Of a stretch of DNA of 64,000 nucleotides, positions 11,960 to 24,960 are shown piece after piece. The notes beneath the pieces were generated by a model. It was not told the origin of the DNA. It did not search any database and was given only the letters and a program-made list of their open reading frames with translations. Source of the stretch: Gnetum montanum (taxonomy: Eukaryota > Streptophyta > Gnetopsida > Gnetales > Gnetaceae); the NCBI GenBank assembly GCA_015680685.1, contig MNCI01016025.1, positions 74,190-138,189 on the forward strand, given 5' to 3'. How positions within the stretch are numbered: position 1 is the first letter of the stretch; the number at the start of each line of letters is the position of its first letter. A program made the position numbers and the translations under genes.

Positions 11960-13740
11960 AATAGAGGAACTAAATATCAGCTCATTTCTTAAGTATGTAA
12001 ACCTACCTTTTATTAAAGCTTTTGTAAAAGTATCAACTCTTTACTCTTTCATTTACATATAAGATAACTTTAAGATTTGCAATTCTACTTGATTGTAAGG
12101 AAAATGATATTTTATTTCAATGTTTTTTTATTTTTCCATGAAAAGAGGTTTTTTGAAATGAAAATAATATTATTATTTATCATAATTAATGATAATAGGA
12201 TTAGAAAATATGATACAAAAGAGCTTTATAATTTTTCGTATCCACAACATTTATGTGTACTAGTGAGAAGTAGCTATATATTTAGCTTTAGTTGATGATA
12301 GTGCAATTGAGCTTTGCTTTTTACTTAATCATGATACTAAGTTGTTCCATAAAAGGTGAAAATTTTCACTTGCTGATTTTTTATCATTTTTTTTACCATC
12401 CTAATTAGCATGTATGTAAGCTTTTCACTTAAATTTTTTACTTCCTAAATATCACAAATCATAATTTGCTATGTTCTTCAAATAGCATAAAATTCTTTTG
12501 GCTACTACCAAATGCAATTCTTGTGAATTTGCATAAAATTAAGAAATTAAGCCTAATGAATAAGCTATATCCAGTGTGATTGTTATTGCATATGGAACAC
12601 TTCTAAAAATTGATCAATATAGAGTAGCATCAACATTTGTTTCTTTCTAATCTTTGCATAGATGTGTATTTGTATTCAAGGGTGTAGCATAAGCTTTTGC
12701 TTTAGTCATGTCAAAGCATTTAAGCATTTTCTATACATGTTTTTATTCAGAAATAAAGGTGCCTTTTTAAAGCTAATGAATATGTAAGCCTATAAAATGA
12801 GATAGCTCTTCCATCATAGCCATCTCAAATTTTGATTCCATGCCATCAATAAATTTTTAACATAATCATAAACTTGTTGCTAAAAATATTATGTCATCAA
12901 CATAAATCTAAACTATTAAAAACCTTGTGTCATCCTTTTTCACATAGAGGGTACTACATAAAGGAGCTTGAATACACCTATTATCTACTAAATAGAAATT
13001 GAGCTTAGCATACCACATCCTAGGGAACTATTTTAGGTCATATAGAGCTTTATGTAGTTCATACATATGATTTGGCTTTATGATACAAAGATACCATTCT
13101 AGTTGCTCTATTTAAACTACCTCTTTGATTCCATTACTTGGAAATGTTAACATCACATCCATCTAATAGAGATTAAATCCCTAATACACTATAAATACTA
13201 AAAGCATTTTGATGGATTCTAGTTGTGCAACTCAAGAAAAAGTATCTTGATAGTCAAATCCTTCAATCTAAACAAGGTTTTTTGCTACTAGATTCATTTT
13301 TTTCTTGATGAATTTACCATGCTCATTTGACTTTTTTTAAATACTTATGTGGTTCCAATAATATTAGCTTCTTTTAGCAATAAGACTAGCTCCCAAGTAT
13401 TATTCATAAAAATTTGTTTCATCTTTTCATCCATAGCTCTTCATTAGTCTTCACTTTTAAGAGCTTCTCTCACTATTAAGAAAATGAAAAGGGCAAGGAA
13501 ACATACCAATAAACCATGGTCCATAGTTGTAGCTCTTCTATTTTTAGTTCTTTACGTATGAGGATTTTTTAGAATATTCAACATAGATTTGAATCTCTGT
13601 GTTCTTCTCCTTGGACCATCATTAAGAGAAATATCTTATTCTATTTCTTCTTTATTAGTAAAAATTGGCTACTTATCTTCTATTTTCCTATCATGTGTAG
13701 GTTCTAGAATGCCATCACCATTTTCTTCATAAGTTGCATT
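11960..13740 (-). pseudogene. Copia reverse transcriptase and RNase H remains
   Basis: On the minus strand, blocks typical of Copia RT are readable: MDVMLTFP, HKALYDLK, WYAKLNFYL and YVDDIIFLAT. RNase H follows with a diverged SLPYAT..RPDI-like block, NNLVS*LSKKQSSIALSST (SW..KKQ and SSTEAEY motifs) and the closing DTFTKALIKGRFTYLRNEL. The YVDD active site is intact, but stops occur on both sides of it. Confidence 0.8.
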
Positions 13741-14335
13741 CATATCTTTCTCAACCTCATTGTTAGTTTCTTTTGATAATTCATCAATTTTAATATGGAA
13801 ATTTTGAACAATCTTTGATGTTCTTAAATTTAAGCAATGATAAACATTTTAATTAAGTCAAATATCCAATAAAAATATCATAATCACATAGAATATTAAT
13901 CTTACGAACATTTTTCTGATTCATAATATAACATTTTCTATTAAATATTTTAAAATGTTAAACATTAGTACTTTTACTATACTACATCTAATAATAAGTC
14001 TTAATAATCTTAGCTCTTACGAGACATCTGTTCATCATATGCATTGATTGCTTTCTCAACCTCATTGTTAGCTTCTAAAAATTCATCAATTTTAACATGT
14101 AGAGTTTTAATAACCTTTGATGTTCTTAAATTTAAAAAATGATAAGCTTTTGATTAACTCAAATATCCAATAAACATATAATCATTACATCAACTTGGAA
14201 GCTTATGCAAATTATCTTGATTCTTAATATCACATTTGCTACTAAAGATACTAAAATATTGAATAGTAGCATTTTTACCATATCACATCTGAGAAGGAGT
14301 CTTACCAATCTTAGCTCTTACTAGACATGTATTAA
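13740..14335. repeat. Tandem duplication of about 290 bp inside Copia-B copy 2
   Basis: Two adjacent segments, about 13740-14040 and 14041-14335, share the same series of words: ctttctcaacctcattgtta, aattcatcaattttaa, gatgttcttaaattta, then aatatccaataaa and tcttagctcttacgagaca or its close variant. Copy 1 of the element (6838-7100) has this segment only once, so the doubling happened in copy 2. Confidence 0.7.
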
Positions 14336-15419
14336 TGAAGTACACTATTGTTCTTGCAACTTCATTCTATAAGTATTTTGTTAGTACATTCTTTTCATCC
14401 ATCATTGATTAGATCATTTTCAATACGATTTTGATCTTTTTCTTTATCACACTCTTTTATTCTAGTATCTTAGCTAATGAAAACTATATTTTAATATCTA
14501 CATCCCTACATAGCTCATAAAACTCATTTGAGGTAAACTCGCCTTCATTATCAATCTTGATTGCTTTGATTTTAAGCCTTCTTTTAATTTTAACCAAATT
14601 TTTAAATTGCCTTAAAATGTTTAAATACATTAGACTTTTCTCTATCCAAGTTAGCAAAATATTCCAGTATATTCATCAAAAATAAGAAAAAAATATTAGC
14701 TGCCATCAATACCAAGTACATCAAGAGATCCACAAACATCCATATTCCATAATTCAATGTTATATTTTCCATAAAACTTTAATGACTTAAAAGAAGTTTT
14801 GATTTATTTTTCATACTGGCAAGCAAGACATACCTCTTCCAAGTAACTTACCTAAGGGATGCCTCTTACACTTTCAGCGTAAATGAAAGCTTGGATATTG
14901 CCTAGGCTTAAGTGTCCTAGTCTTTTGTGGCATAACCTATTGTTACTTGTATAAGAGAAGAGTGTTAGAAATTAAGGCTATTCATTTATAGAATATATAT
15001 CCTACTCTTGTAACATAAGCTTTAACATCTTTCTTTTTATTTTCAAGAATGCATATTTCATCCATAAGAGAAATATTATAGCCTTTCTATAAAACGTTCC
15101 CTAAGCTTAATAAGTCATAACATAAGATATCAACAAAATAAGAATTATAAAATTTAAGAAAATTTTTGTGAATTTTAACAAAGCTAATTCCTATTACCTC
15201 TAGTTATGTTTATTACCAGAGTTTACCTTATCTTCATTAAAAATTTAAGTATGATAAATTTTGACTTATCACCAATCATGTGTTAATAATAGCCACTATT
15301 AAGAAGCAATGTCTCTACATAACATGTTATTTTTAAAGCTAACTAAACAAAGAGATCTATTCTATTGATTAGTCTCTTAACATGTTGCCTTATTCTTAAT
15401 TTTCCCAGAAAAGGATTAG

Positions 15420-15540
15420 CAACATATGATTTAATCATATTTCTCTATTGAGAAATGATATGAGTTCTACAATTTCTTGCTTTATGACTAAAACCTCTAT
15501 AATTGAAGCATTCTTAAAATATTCTCTTAAATGATTTTGG
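15420..15540 (-). pseudogene. Copia-B gag zinc knuckle, copy 2
   Basis: The minus-strand reading CFNYRGFSHKARNC lies near 15450-15510. It is a CX2CX4HX4C zinc knuckle in which the second Cys is Tyr, the same change as in copy 1 near 8220-8270. Confidence 0.6.
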
Positions 15541-16289
15541 GTCATACTTGGGACTTTTAATTCTTGGAGTGGAAAGAATTCCCTTAACTATGTATAAACC
15601 TAAAGGATTTGTACATGGAAGTTGTGTTTATAACTTTGAAATTAGAGTTGATGCTTCTATTAAAGGCTATTTTGTTGATGAACCAAACTCAAAGCCAATA
15701 CCTTTCTTATCATCTCTTAACTATCCATTACTAAGGGTATTTTCGAGCTATCCTAAGCTATGTATAAACCTAGTAAATTAATTAGATACAACTTAAGCAT
15801 TCTTACATTTTATGTACTTCTTCAATAGTAGGATTTTCTCTTTAAGTTTTAAGTTATCTTGTTTAGCTAATTCAAGCTTTTTCTTATAGCTCTTGGATTC
15901 TTATTTATTTTTATTTAGCTCCTTATTTAATTTTTTATTAACTTTAACCATCATTTCCAATTATTCCATCAATCCTTCCACATCAATATCATCATCTTCT
16001 TCATGCTCAATCTCAACTATTTGTTGAGCTTGGTTCAACTTCATCTTTGCTTGAATCTATAGTGTTAATAGTGCTAGGAACATGTTATTCACTAGAGATA
16101 GTTTATATAAAACTCTAAAAATAATCATTTGATTCATAATCTTGAATTATATTTGGCAATGAAAATAAATCTATTGTAACAATATCAAAATTAACAATTA
16201 TAATGTTAGCTTCAACAAAATGAGAAATGGAATTTTCCTCATCGTTTTTAGTTTTTTTGCTACATTCAAAATATATTAAATCACTTTGT

Positions 16290-16962
16290 CATCATCATCA
16301 TCATAGCCTTGTCCCAACAAAATGGGGTTAGCTACATGAGTTCTTTTTCACTACTTACCTCTACAAAGAGCTAGATCTTTGTTTACTTTTAGTTTCTTCA
16401 AATTGTCTTCAATCATTTTTCCTATCTCGTTTTTTTGTCTTCCTTTTGGTAGCTTTTTTGAAATACTGATGTAGCAACATTTGCTTATAGGCTCATCATT
16501 TGATCTTCTTTTCACATGTCAAAACCATCTAAGCCACCATTCTTATAACTTATTTGAAATAGAAGTTGCTCCAAGTCTTCCTCTGATGTCTATTATAAAA
16601 TTTATCTCTTCTAGTAATATTTAACATTCATTGAAGCCTTCATATTTTTACCACATGCCCCCTTTGTATTGCTTAACATTCAATACCATATAAGAGAGCA
16701 ACCCTAATTACTATTTTGTAAAATTTTTCTTTTAATTTTATTGGTATTATTTTATCACATAGAACAGTGTTAGCTTGTATGCATTTTGATTATCTTACTT
16801 CAATTCTATTTCTAATATATTTATCAATTTTAGCATCTCATTAGAGGATTGATCCTAGGTATGGAAACTATTTGCAATGAGGATTTTTTTTTTCCTTGAA
16901 TAATCACTTCCATTTCACAAGTATTTATGTTGTCATTAAAATTGTATTCCATATATTTTGTC
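16290..16962 (-). mobile_element. RTE-type LINE, 5'-truncated, with target-site duplication
   Basis: The insert is bounded by the 9-bp direct repeat TCACTTTGT at 16281-16289 and 16963-16971. On the minus strand it ends with HFVGTRL and a (GAT)n microsatellite tail, the usual 3' end of plant RTE LINEs (...PNxxGxRL...). Upstream are LRWFxHVKRRSNDEP, then LKKLKVNKDLAL, matching the C-terminal part of the RTE reverse transcriptase protein. Only about 670 bp remain, so the LINE was 5'-truncated on insertion. The host sequence is the Copia-B gag: joining the two flanks restores the surrounding Copia alignment. Confidence 0.8.
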
Positions 16963-17879
16963 TCACTTTGTATTTCAAGTAATTAAGTTTTCAATTTTCC
17001 AAAACTATACCAAGTGTTTTTTGATCCAAACTCAAATTTTGATTTTCCACATCTCTTTTTTTGTTTAGATACTCTGTAATCATATGACCTATTTTACCTT
17101 AATAATAAGAAGAAAAATATTTTTGTTAGCTTCTTACTAGCCTTCTTATTTTTGAGTCTCTTGAGCTTTCTAGCAAGTTTGGAAATTTCCTCATTAGAAT
17201 CAAAGAGTTAGATATTAACGAATCATTTTCCTCATTATCATTTTTTACTTAATCTTTAAAAAATTTATTTCTTCTTTCTATAAGTACTTGCTTCACCTTT
17301 TCTAATTCCAAAATCTAAAAGAATACTATCAAGCTTTGTAACTATTGATTTATATAAATCTTTCATCTATTTAATAGATGATACCTTTGACTCAAATGTT
17401 CTTAGAAGAATAGCCTAAATTTTCTAATAAATTACAACCTCAAATTGAGCTTCATCATGCATGGTCATGTCACTCATAACTTCAATTATATTTGCTAGAG
17501 AAACCACTTATGCTTACATTCTCTTCTATCCTTCAAGCATTAAATTGAGCTCTTAGAGGTGGCAATTTCAATTTTTTAACCCTATTGTCTCCTTTTTAAA
17601 TTAACTGGAGGTTCTTCCACATTTCTCTGGTAGACTGAAAATGCATAATCTTCATACACACTTCTCTATCTAAGCCATATACTAACACATTTATAGCTCG
17701 AGCATCATGAACCGAATTATTGGTTCCTTCGCTAACAATTGTCCAAACATCATCACCATGAGCTTAACGAAATATTTTCATCTTGAACTTCCACAAAGAA
17801 TAATTTAAACCATTAAGCTAAAGATATTTTTTGGAAAATAATCTTTGGTTCTATGCTAGGTCTAAGAGATAAGCTTACA

Positions 17880-19037
17880 ACACAGGTTGTTAAGTTAGGA
17901 AGTATTGATCAACTTTTATACTAATTGCCTTTGTTTTTTTTTTTTTTTTTGGAAAGGAGCTAAAGGCACTAAGAAGGAGGTGAATGAATCAAGGCCCAAT
18001 AAAAAAAATAAACTAATTGGAACATAGTCAAAAGACCAAAACTGAAAAAATTACTAACCTATATGAAAAGTAGTTCTAATAGAAATAACAAAGCAAACAT
18101 ATAGCTTTTAAGGTAGTTTAGCTACTATAATAAATAGAATACACAACTGTAAAACTCTTCCTAGATCTTTAGAAGTAAAGCTATTTTATTAAATTACAAA
18201 ATAAATATACATGACTCCTTTATAACTTGGATTAAGTAGTACCACCAAGTTCAAAGTCACAAAATCAACTTTTGGGATATAGAGAACGTGAAATCCAAAT
18301 GTTTAGTCTCAAATGAGAGACATACACAAAATAGAGCTAGAGAAAATATAGAAACATAATTTTTCTAAAAGAGAGAGGAACAAACTAGAATGAAGAAAAA
18401 GATAAAAAATAATTTTTAGAGTTAGAATAGAGTCCAAAACTAGAATTCCTAAGGAATAAGCATATAGTTACTACTTTATGGAAAACACCATTAATTTATA
18501 TTTGAGTTAAGAAGAAAGAGTTTGAAAAGTAGAAGCTATTTCCATTTAATGTCCATTGTAGAGATGAAGTTGCAAGTTGAAAAACCATTTTCATTATTTA
18601 CCTTCTTCCATTACTTCTTTTAGGTACAAAGCTAGAGATAACATTAAAGCTTAATAGAAATGGAAGTAATCAGTCTTTTTAGTCTAGGCAATAACTCTTT
18701 CTAACTTCATTTAATACTCAAATATTTCTATTTTAAAAATGAATTTATTACTAGTAACAAATTTCATTTTAACAATGAGCTTTACAATGAGGTAGACATT
18801 AATTTTCTTAAAACTACATTTCTTTTCTCATGCCATTATTTCTCATTTCTACCTTGCAAATATTATTTAAAAGCTAAACACTTAAAAATAAATATTCAAC
18901 TTCACTAAGCTTAATAACAACTATATATTTTCATGGCCAATAATACCAACTAGGCTAGTGTAACATTGAGCTCCCCTACATTAATAGCTTTTCCTTTTCA
19001 AAAACATTTTTAATCTTTGATTTTACTATAACAAAAT
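17880..19037 (-). repeat. Copia family B LTR (5' side of copy 2), partial
   Basis: This segment precedes copy 2 gag and resembles 10020-10900, for example cttttaaggtagtttagcta near 18104 and the accaccaagttcaaagtcac run near 18240. It is cut by the 3' end of Copia-C at about 19043. A T16-18 tract lies near 17934-17950. Confidence 0.5.
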
Positions 19038-19042
19038 AATTG

Positions 19043-19498
19043 TGTAGAAAACTGGATTGCACAAGTAATCAAAGTACAGAATGTAGAAACAAATGGAACT
19101 GACCTCTAGCCATTGATGCCTTCAATTAATCTTGGTGTTCAAATTCTTCTTTCACATTAGTGCTCTAGAACAATGGTGTATGAAACCTCCAAGCATCTAT
19201 GAAAGGGACTAGAATTGTATACCTGTTGTGATTCCTTGGTGCATTTTTTCTCCCATCAAGAATGAATTTATAGGCCATAGAATCAGTTACCATGAAAGAA
19301 AAATTTGAAAAATAAGAGACCCAAAACCCCATCTAGATGTGGACACCACCCCAACCCCAATGCAAAAATGTGTTATCCGTTATTGGATATGGAAGCCATG
19401 TTATGGGATATGGAGGCCACCTTAACGCCAATGCAGAAATAAGGAAGCATGTTATCAATAATGCGTAAACATGTTGACATGGATTACAATCTCTCACT
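19043..19498 (-). repeat. Copia-C 3' LTR (element orientation)
   Basis: This 456-bp block begins TGTAGAAAAC and ends GGATTACA. It aligns along its whole length with 24975-25428, with scattered base changes and a short indel. An inner repeated word (gttattggatatggaggcca type) appears two or three times near its right end. Confidence 0.85.
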
Positions 19499-19779
19499 TG
19501 GTCTCCATATTTAATCAAATTCAGATTTCAAAAAATAAATGCATGAATCATGGCTATAGTTCCTCTCAATGTGAGTATTATCTTCCATATATTACAATGT
19601 ATTATCTCTCAAAACTTAATTCCTTATATGGTAACTTAACTTTATGAATAAACAAAATGTTCATTCCAGGCCCTGCCATATGTGTATTTTCTCTAATAAC
19701 TATATGCACAAACCACATGAAAAAATAGCACAATTGAATAAGAGTTTCATTCAGACTGTAAATTTGTACATGCAACAAA

Positions 19780-20300
19780 TTACATTATGGAATCAAGTTC
19801 CATCCGAACTACATTATCCTTAAATGACTTTGGTGGCATTTCTTCTGTCAAAGGATCAACTATCATTAATTTAATACTTATATGTGCAATGACCACTTTG
19901 TTTTCCTTAATGTGTTCCCTTATGGCTAAGTACTTTATGGTGATGTATTTACTTTGACTACCACTCTTATTATTCTTAGTCATAAAGATAGTAGCTAAAT
20001 TGTCACAAAACATTCTTAACGGCCTAGATACAGAATCCATAATTCTAAGTCCTGTTATCAAACTCTTTAACTATATACTATGTGAAGTAGCCTCAAAGCA
20101 AGAAAAAAACTTTGCCTTGATTGTGAAACTAGTAATCAAAGTTTTCTTTCCACTCCTCTAGGATATAGCCCCACTAGCTAGCATAAAAACATAACTAGAT
20201 GTGGATTTCCATGAATCAACAGAACTAGAAAAGTCTATATCAGAGTAGCCAGTCACCTCCAAGGAGTTAGTTCATTTATACATAAGCATGTAGTCTTTTG
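19780..20300 (-). pseudogene. Copia-C RNase H and pol end
   Basis: The minus-strand frame 19780-20061 carries RPLRMFCDNLATIFM (the C.N..A motif), KYLAIREHIKE (the R..V block) and the closing MIVDPLTEEMPPKSF, equivalent to the IADPLTK..P end of Copia RNase H. Upstream are the SGAIS and KSTSSYVF blocks, with stops between them. Confidence 0.85.
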
Positions 20301-21330
20301 TACCTTGAAGGTACCTCATCACTTACTTTGCAACCCTCTAGTGGTCAATACCTAGATTACTCTAATATTTTCCCAACATCCCCATAGCAAATGCAATATT
20401 AGGTTTGGTGCAAACTTGTGCATACATAAGGCTTCCAATAGCTGAAGCATATGGAATGTTGCTCATCTAACTTTGCTCTAAATCATTCCTAGGGCATTGG
20501 TTCAAATTGAACCTATCACCCTTCACAACGGGTGATATACTTGATGAAAAATCTTTCATCCAAAACCTCTCTAAAACTTTATTGATATAGGTTTCCTATA
20601 ATAGTCCCAGAATACATCTAGATCTGTCCCTATATATCTAAATTCTAATGACATAAGATGCCTCACTCAGATCCTTCATGTCAAAATTCTTAGAGAGAAA
20701 ATGTTTCACCTCGGATAGAAATGCACTACTATTAGTTGCAAGAAGGATATCATCTACATATAGAACAAGGAAACATATTTTACTCCCACTAACCTTCTAG
20801 TATATATATTGATCCATGATGTTTTCTTCAAAACCAAATGAAGTGATGATATCATGAATTTTAATTACTATTGTCTGGAGGCCTATTTCAATCCATATAT
20901 GGATTTCTTGAGTTTGCATACCAATTGCTCACCATCACTAAAAAAAAATCCTTCAGGTTATTTCATGTAAACCTCTTCCTCTAGATCACCATTAAGGAAT
21001 GTTGTTTTCACATCCATTTGATGTAATTTAAGATCAAAATGTGCAACCAATGCCATGATAACATGAAGGGAGTCCTTCCTATATATAAGAGAAAAGGTCT
21101 CCTTGTAATCCATTTCCTCTTTCTAAGTGAACCNTATATAAGAGAAAAGGTCTCCTTGTAATCCATTTCCTCTTTCTAAGTGAACCCTTTAGCAACAAGT
21201 TTTGGCTTATTTCTTTCAATGTTGCCCAATCAGTCTTTTTTAGTCTTGAAGACCCATTTGCATCCAATGGCTTTTATACCATCAAGAAACTTGACAAGAT
21301 CCTAGACTCCATTAGATGACATAAATTCAG
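20300..21330 (-). pseudogene. Copia-C reverse transcriptase remains
   Basis: The first RT blocks are GCKWVFKTKKD and LVAKGFT, then LHQMDVKTTFLNGDLEEEVY near 20990-21030. The active site LYVDDILLATNS is intact near 20735-20765. A 52-bp stretch is doubled around an N at 21134, which disturbs the frame in the assembled sequence. Confidence 0.85.
21082..21186. repeat. 52-bp direct repeat around a single N (assembly join)
   Basis: Positions 21082-21133 and 21135-21186 are identical and separated by one N at 21134. This is most simply an unmerged overlap of two contig ends rather than a real duplication. Confidence 0.9.
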
Positions 21331-21726
21331 CTCATCTTTCATGGCATCATACCACAAGTTAGATTCCTTACAACTCATGGCTTGTGAAAACATTTTGAGA
21401 TCATTTTTGGCTCCTATGTTGTAGTCAGACTCCTATAGGTACATGATATAGTCACTAGGAATCATTGATCGCCTTACTCTAGTAGATCTCCTTAATGTTG
21501 GTGCATCATTCTCTTGAGGATCATGATGTTTAACAAGTTGGTCAATAGGTTCTAGTATCTATAGTTCAGCTAGATCTGCTACTTCTTGATCAGTAGTTTA
21601 TGGAACTTTAATGACTAGTTGTTGTTCATTACACATTTGTGCTCTAGGTGTATTGTGCACGACAATCAATCTATCATTTGAAATAGTGGGTTGAGCATCT
21701 ATATGATCTATCTCAAGAACAATGTT

Positions 21727-22820
21727 TTAAGATCTACTGCTCCCACTAATCAAGTCATTCTTAAGAAATTTAGCATTCCTTGATTCCACAAACCTAGTAG
21801 TATGTGATGGGCAATAAAATTTATATCCCTTAGACCATTCAACATATCCAATGAAATACCCACTTATGGTCCTTGGATCTAGCATCTTTTCTTGTGGATT
21901 ATAGACTTGGGAATCCCCAAAAGCATATATGTTGCAAACTTGGTTTCCAACCTTTCCATAATTCAAATGATGTCTTTGAGATAGCCTTGGTTGGAACTTG
22001 GTTTGATATATACACCACTATCTTGAGAGCTTAAGTCCACAAGAACTTAGGAAGCTTGGAGTTGCTAAGCATACTCCACACCATGTATAATAATGTTTGG
22101 TTTCTTCTTTTTACCGCATCATTTTGGTCTAGAGAACCAGACATAGTGTACTAGGCAACAATTTCATGCTCTTGGAGAAACTTAGTAAATGGACCAGGTG
22201 CTTATCCATCATCAGTATATCTACAATAATATTCACCACCTCTATTAACTCTCACTAACTTTATTTGATTATGACATTGTTTCTCTACTTTAGCCTTAAA
22301 CACCTTAAAGGCATCTAAATCTTCGCTCTTGCTATATGAAGCAGGTAGAGATACATATATCGTGAGTAATCATCAATAAGGGTAATGAAATACTTTTGAC
22401 CATACGCATCCATATCTGGAGTACAAATAAGTATATGTATGATCTCTAGTATGTCTAAACTCCTCTTGGCACCTTCCTTTGACATATTGGTTTGCTTTCC
22501 CTTTATGTAGTCCACACAAGTATCAAAGTCAGTAAAATCTAGAGTACTAAGTACTCCATCATTTACTAATCTCTTTATTCTCTCAAATAGAGATATGTCT
22601 TAATCGAGGATGCCACAACATTGAGGATTTGTCATTCATAACACATCTCTTAATGCCAACATTAATAGGCATAGAAGTATAATAAGTTTCATTTTGTAAA
22701 TTAATTTTGAAAAGACCATCTATCAATGTACCACTTCCAATAAGTTCATATCTATAATATAAACTGAATATAGTGTCTAAAAAGTTAAAGGAAAATCCCA
22801 ATGATACAAGCATTGAAATA
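21727..22820 (-). pseudogene. Copia-C integrase remains
   Basis: GAG-pre-integrase blocks (LWHPRLRHISI) lie near 22583-22640. The core begins with LDILEIIHILICTPDMDAYG, then FITLIDDYSRYMYLYLL at 22315-22515. The C-terminal part at 21727-21966 has KMLDPRTISGYFIGYVEWSKG, the Copia FxGY block. Stops and shifts separate the pieces. Confidence 0.85.
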
Positions 22821-22984
22821 GAAATTAAATTCCTTAAGAAACTTGGAATATAGAATGTTTTTTTCCAATTCTAAGATAAAACCATTTCTTAAAACTAATT
22901 TGCATTTTTTGATTACCTCCACATGTGAGTGCATCTTATTGCTTGAATAGATGCATGACTCACTTCCCACTAACTTCTTTAGGT

Positions 22985-23903
22985 TTTTCACCCCCTGCAA
23001 GGAATTGGTAACATGGATTGTAGAACCAAAATCAATCCACCATGTGTCATGACTAGCATCAACTATATTAGATTCAAAATAAACAAGTGAGAGTCGAGTA
23101 CCTTTATTTTCAAGCCATTTATGATATTTAGAACAATTCTTCTTTATGTGCCCTTTCTTTTTGCAAAAACAACATCTAAATTATTTCTTAATATTAGCTT
23201 GTGTAGGCAATTTGACCTTTCACTTACCTTTGGCTTTTTCTTTATTCTTTCCTTGTGTAGCCAGATGCACACTCTCTTTCACTTCCATAACAAGTCTCCC
23301 CTCTTCTTGCACACACATGGTCATTAGTTCATTGATTGACCATTTGTCCTTATGTGTGTTATAAGAAATCTTAAAGGGTTCGTACTATGGTGGGAGCATA
23401 TTTAAGATGTAGTGCACATGGAAAGATTTTAACATCTCAACCTCATGTGTTTTGAGTTAACCTGCTATATCCCTCATTTGCATGATGTGCTCATGTACAC
23501 CACAAATTTTAGTGAGCTTCATGGATGAGAACTTCATTATCAAGGTGTTGGCCAACACCTTGTCTGATGATTCAAATTGTTCATTAATGGCCTTTAACAA
23601 AACACACACATTTTCATACTATTCCAATGAATCATGCATACAAATGAAGATCTTGGCTTTTATGAACATGACATAGAGGTGATTAGATCGCTCCCATTTT
23701 TCATAATTACCAATATCATCCAGATGGTTGATTGCTATAATAGCAGGTTGTTCATCCTTATGGATAGAATAATCAATGTCTATCCAACCTAAATGAAAAA
23801 GAATTCTCTCCTAACACACCTTATAATTATCACCCTTTAATTCAACAATGTCAGATTTCAAATTCGAGTAGCTTACAAGTTGTACAACTACATAATCAAA
23901 CAT
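22985..23903 (-). pseudogene. Copia-C gag and protease remains
   Basis: A gag start (MFDYVVVQLV) lies at 23903 on the minus strand. The gag body contains the UBN2-like blocks WERSNHLYVMFI and MRDIAG, then the zinc knuckle CFCKKKGHIKKNC near 23130-23170 (a full CX2CX4HX4C if CCFC is counted). The protease start WWIDFGSTIHVTNS follows near 23005-23050. Its catalytic triplet reads DFG where DSG is usual. Confidence 0.75.
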
Positions 23904-24960
23904 GCTTATGTCACTAAATTTGATGTTAAAATACCATAAGACATGTTTACCCATGTAAATCATGAAAAATATGAATCAAATAACATAAAATTGCCGTTGG
24001 GCTAAATTTTAATTCAAACAGATTCATATGTCCTTATAACGAAAGTATTAAATTATATTTCTTTTCTTAATCCCTGTGGGCAAATTAAGAAAAATAATTT
24101 AACATATCATCCTAATTAACCATATTAAATACAATAAAATTCCTATGAGATAAAATTTATCAAATTACATATGATTAATCACAATTTTCAATTTTGTCTA
24201 TCATATGTGATCCAAAAGCTCTTAGTACATAATTTTGCATAATTAAGATGCTGTGACTACTCTCTAATTATACAAAATTATATAGATCACTAGTTATAAT
24301 TCATATGTAGAAATTGTTGCATACATATACAAAAATATGCATAAATTTGATAAATTACTAGATTCAACATGGTATAAACATAATTTTATCAAAATATTGA
24401 ACTTTATGCATATCTAGTTATTACCACTTTATCAAAAATATTGAATGACTTGATGCATATAGCCTTAGAAAAAATACATTATGGATATATGACTTTATTA
24501 AAACATATAACTTCATGATTGTGGTAAAATGGCATCTTTAAAATTCAGGTTGAAGCTACTTTGCATTTCCATGACACCTGCACTAGAATCTTTCCTCAAG
24601 TATATTTAATGTACACATATCAAATTGGTGGGTTAGAATCTTTCCTCAAGTATATTTAATGTACACATATAAAATTGGTGGGTGCGATCCCTTCACCTAG
24701 ATTCTACACAAACTTCACTAATGTTGTACTTATCACGCTAAGGGAAACATTTCCTAGGGAGGTTGAACTCGTACTGAAGTTAACCCTTATTGATGAATTT
24801 ACACTAGATTCCCTATGATGTGATACAACTTACATTGCGATATTCCAAGAAATCACAATGCATACATAAATTACAAAATCTAGCTATGCACAAAAATATT
24901 AAACAATACTGTCTCCAGATTGCACCATCCTCAAAAACTACATCAAGACAGAGATCTAAT
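23904..24960. other. Copia-C untranslated leader, AT-rich
   Basis: This stretch of about 1 kb between gag and the primer-binding site has no coding signal. It includes the direct repeat at 24584-24683. A leader this long is unusual for a Copia element and could contain a later insertion. Confidence 0.5.
24584..24683. repeat. Tandem duplication, 2 x 50 bp
   Basis: Segments 24584-24633 and 24634-24683 are identical except for one base (c/a). They start tagaatctttcctcaagt and end attggtgggt. The size class is like that of the duplications around the N joins at 21134 and 61047. Confidence 0.9.

Larger units (their letters stand above)
11960..17870 (-). mobile_element. Ty1/Copia family B copy 2 (gag to RNase H), decayed
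   Basis: Minus-strand order is gag (about 17870-15420), protease-integrase (about 15300-13740), reverse transcriptase (about 13740-12750) and RNase H with the Copia tail (about 12750-11960). Integrase before RT identifies Ty1/Copia. The gag start codon position reads CTA instead of ATG when compared with copy 1. A LINE inserted into the gag at 16290-16962, and a 290-bp stretch between integrase and RT is doubled. Dozens of stops make it non-coding. Confidence 0.85.

Noticed and set aside
17934-17950. Long T tract as a LINE or SINE tail
   Set aside because: No coding blocks, target duplication or SINE promoter boxes could be found beside it.
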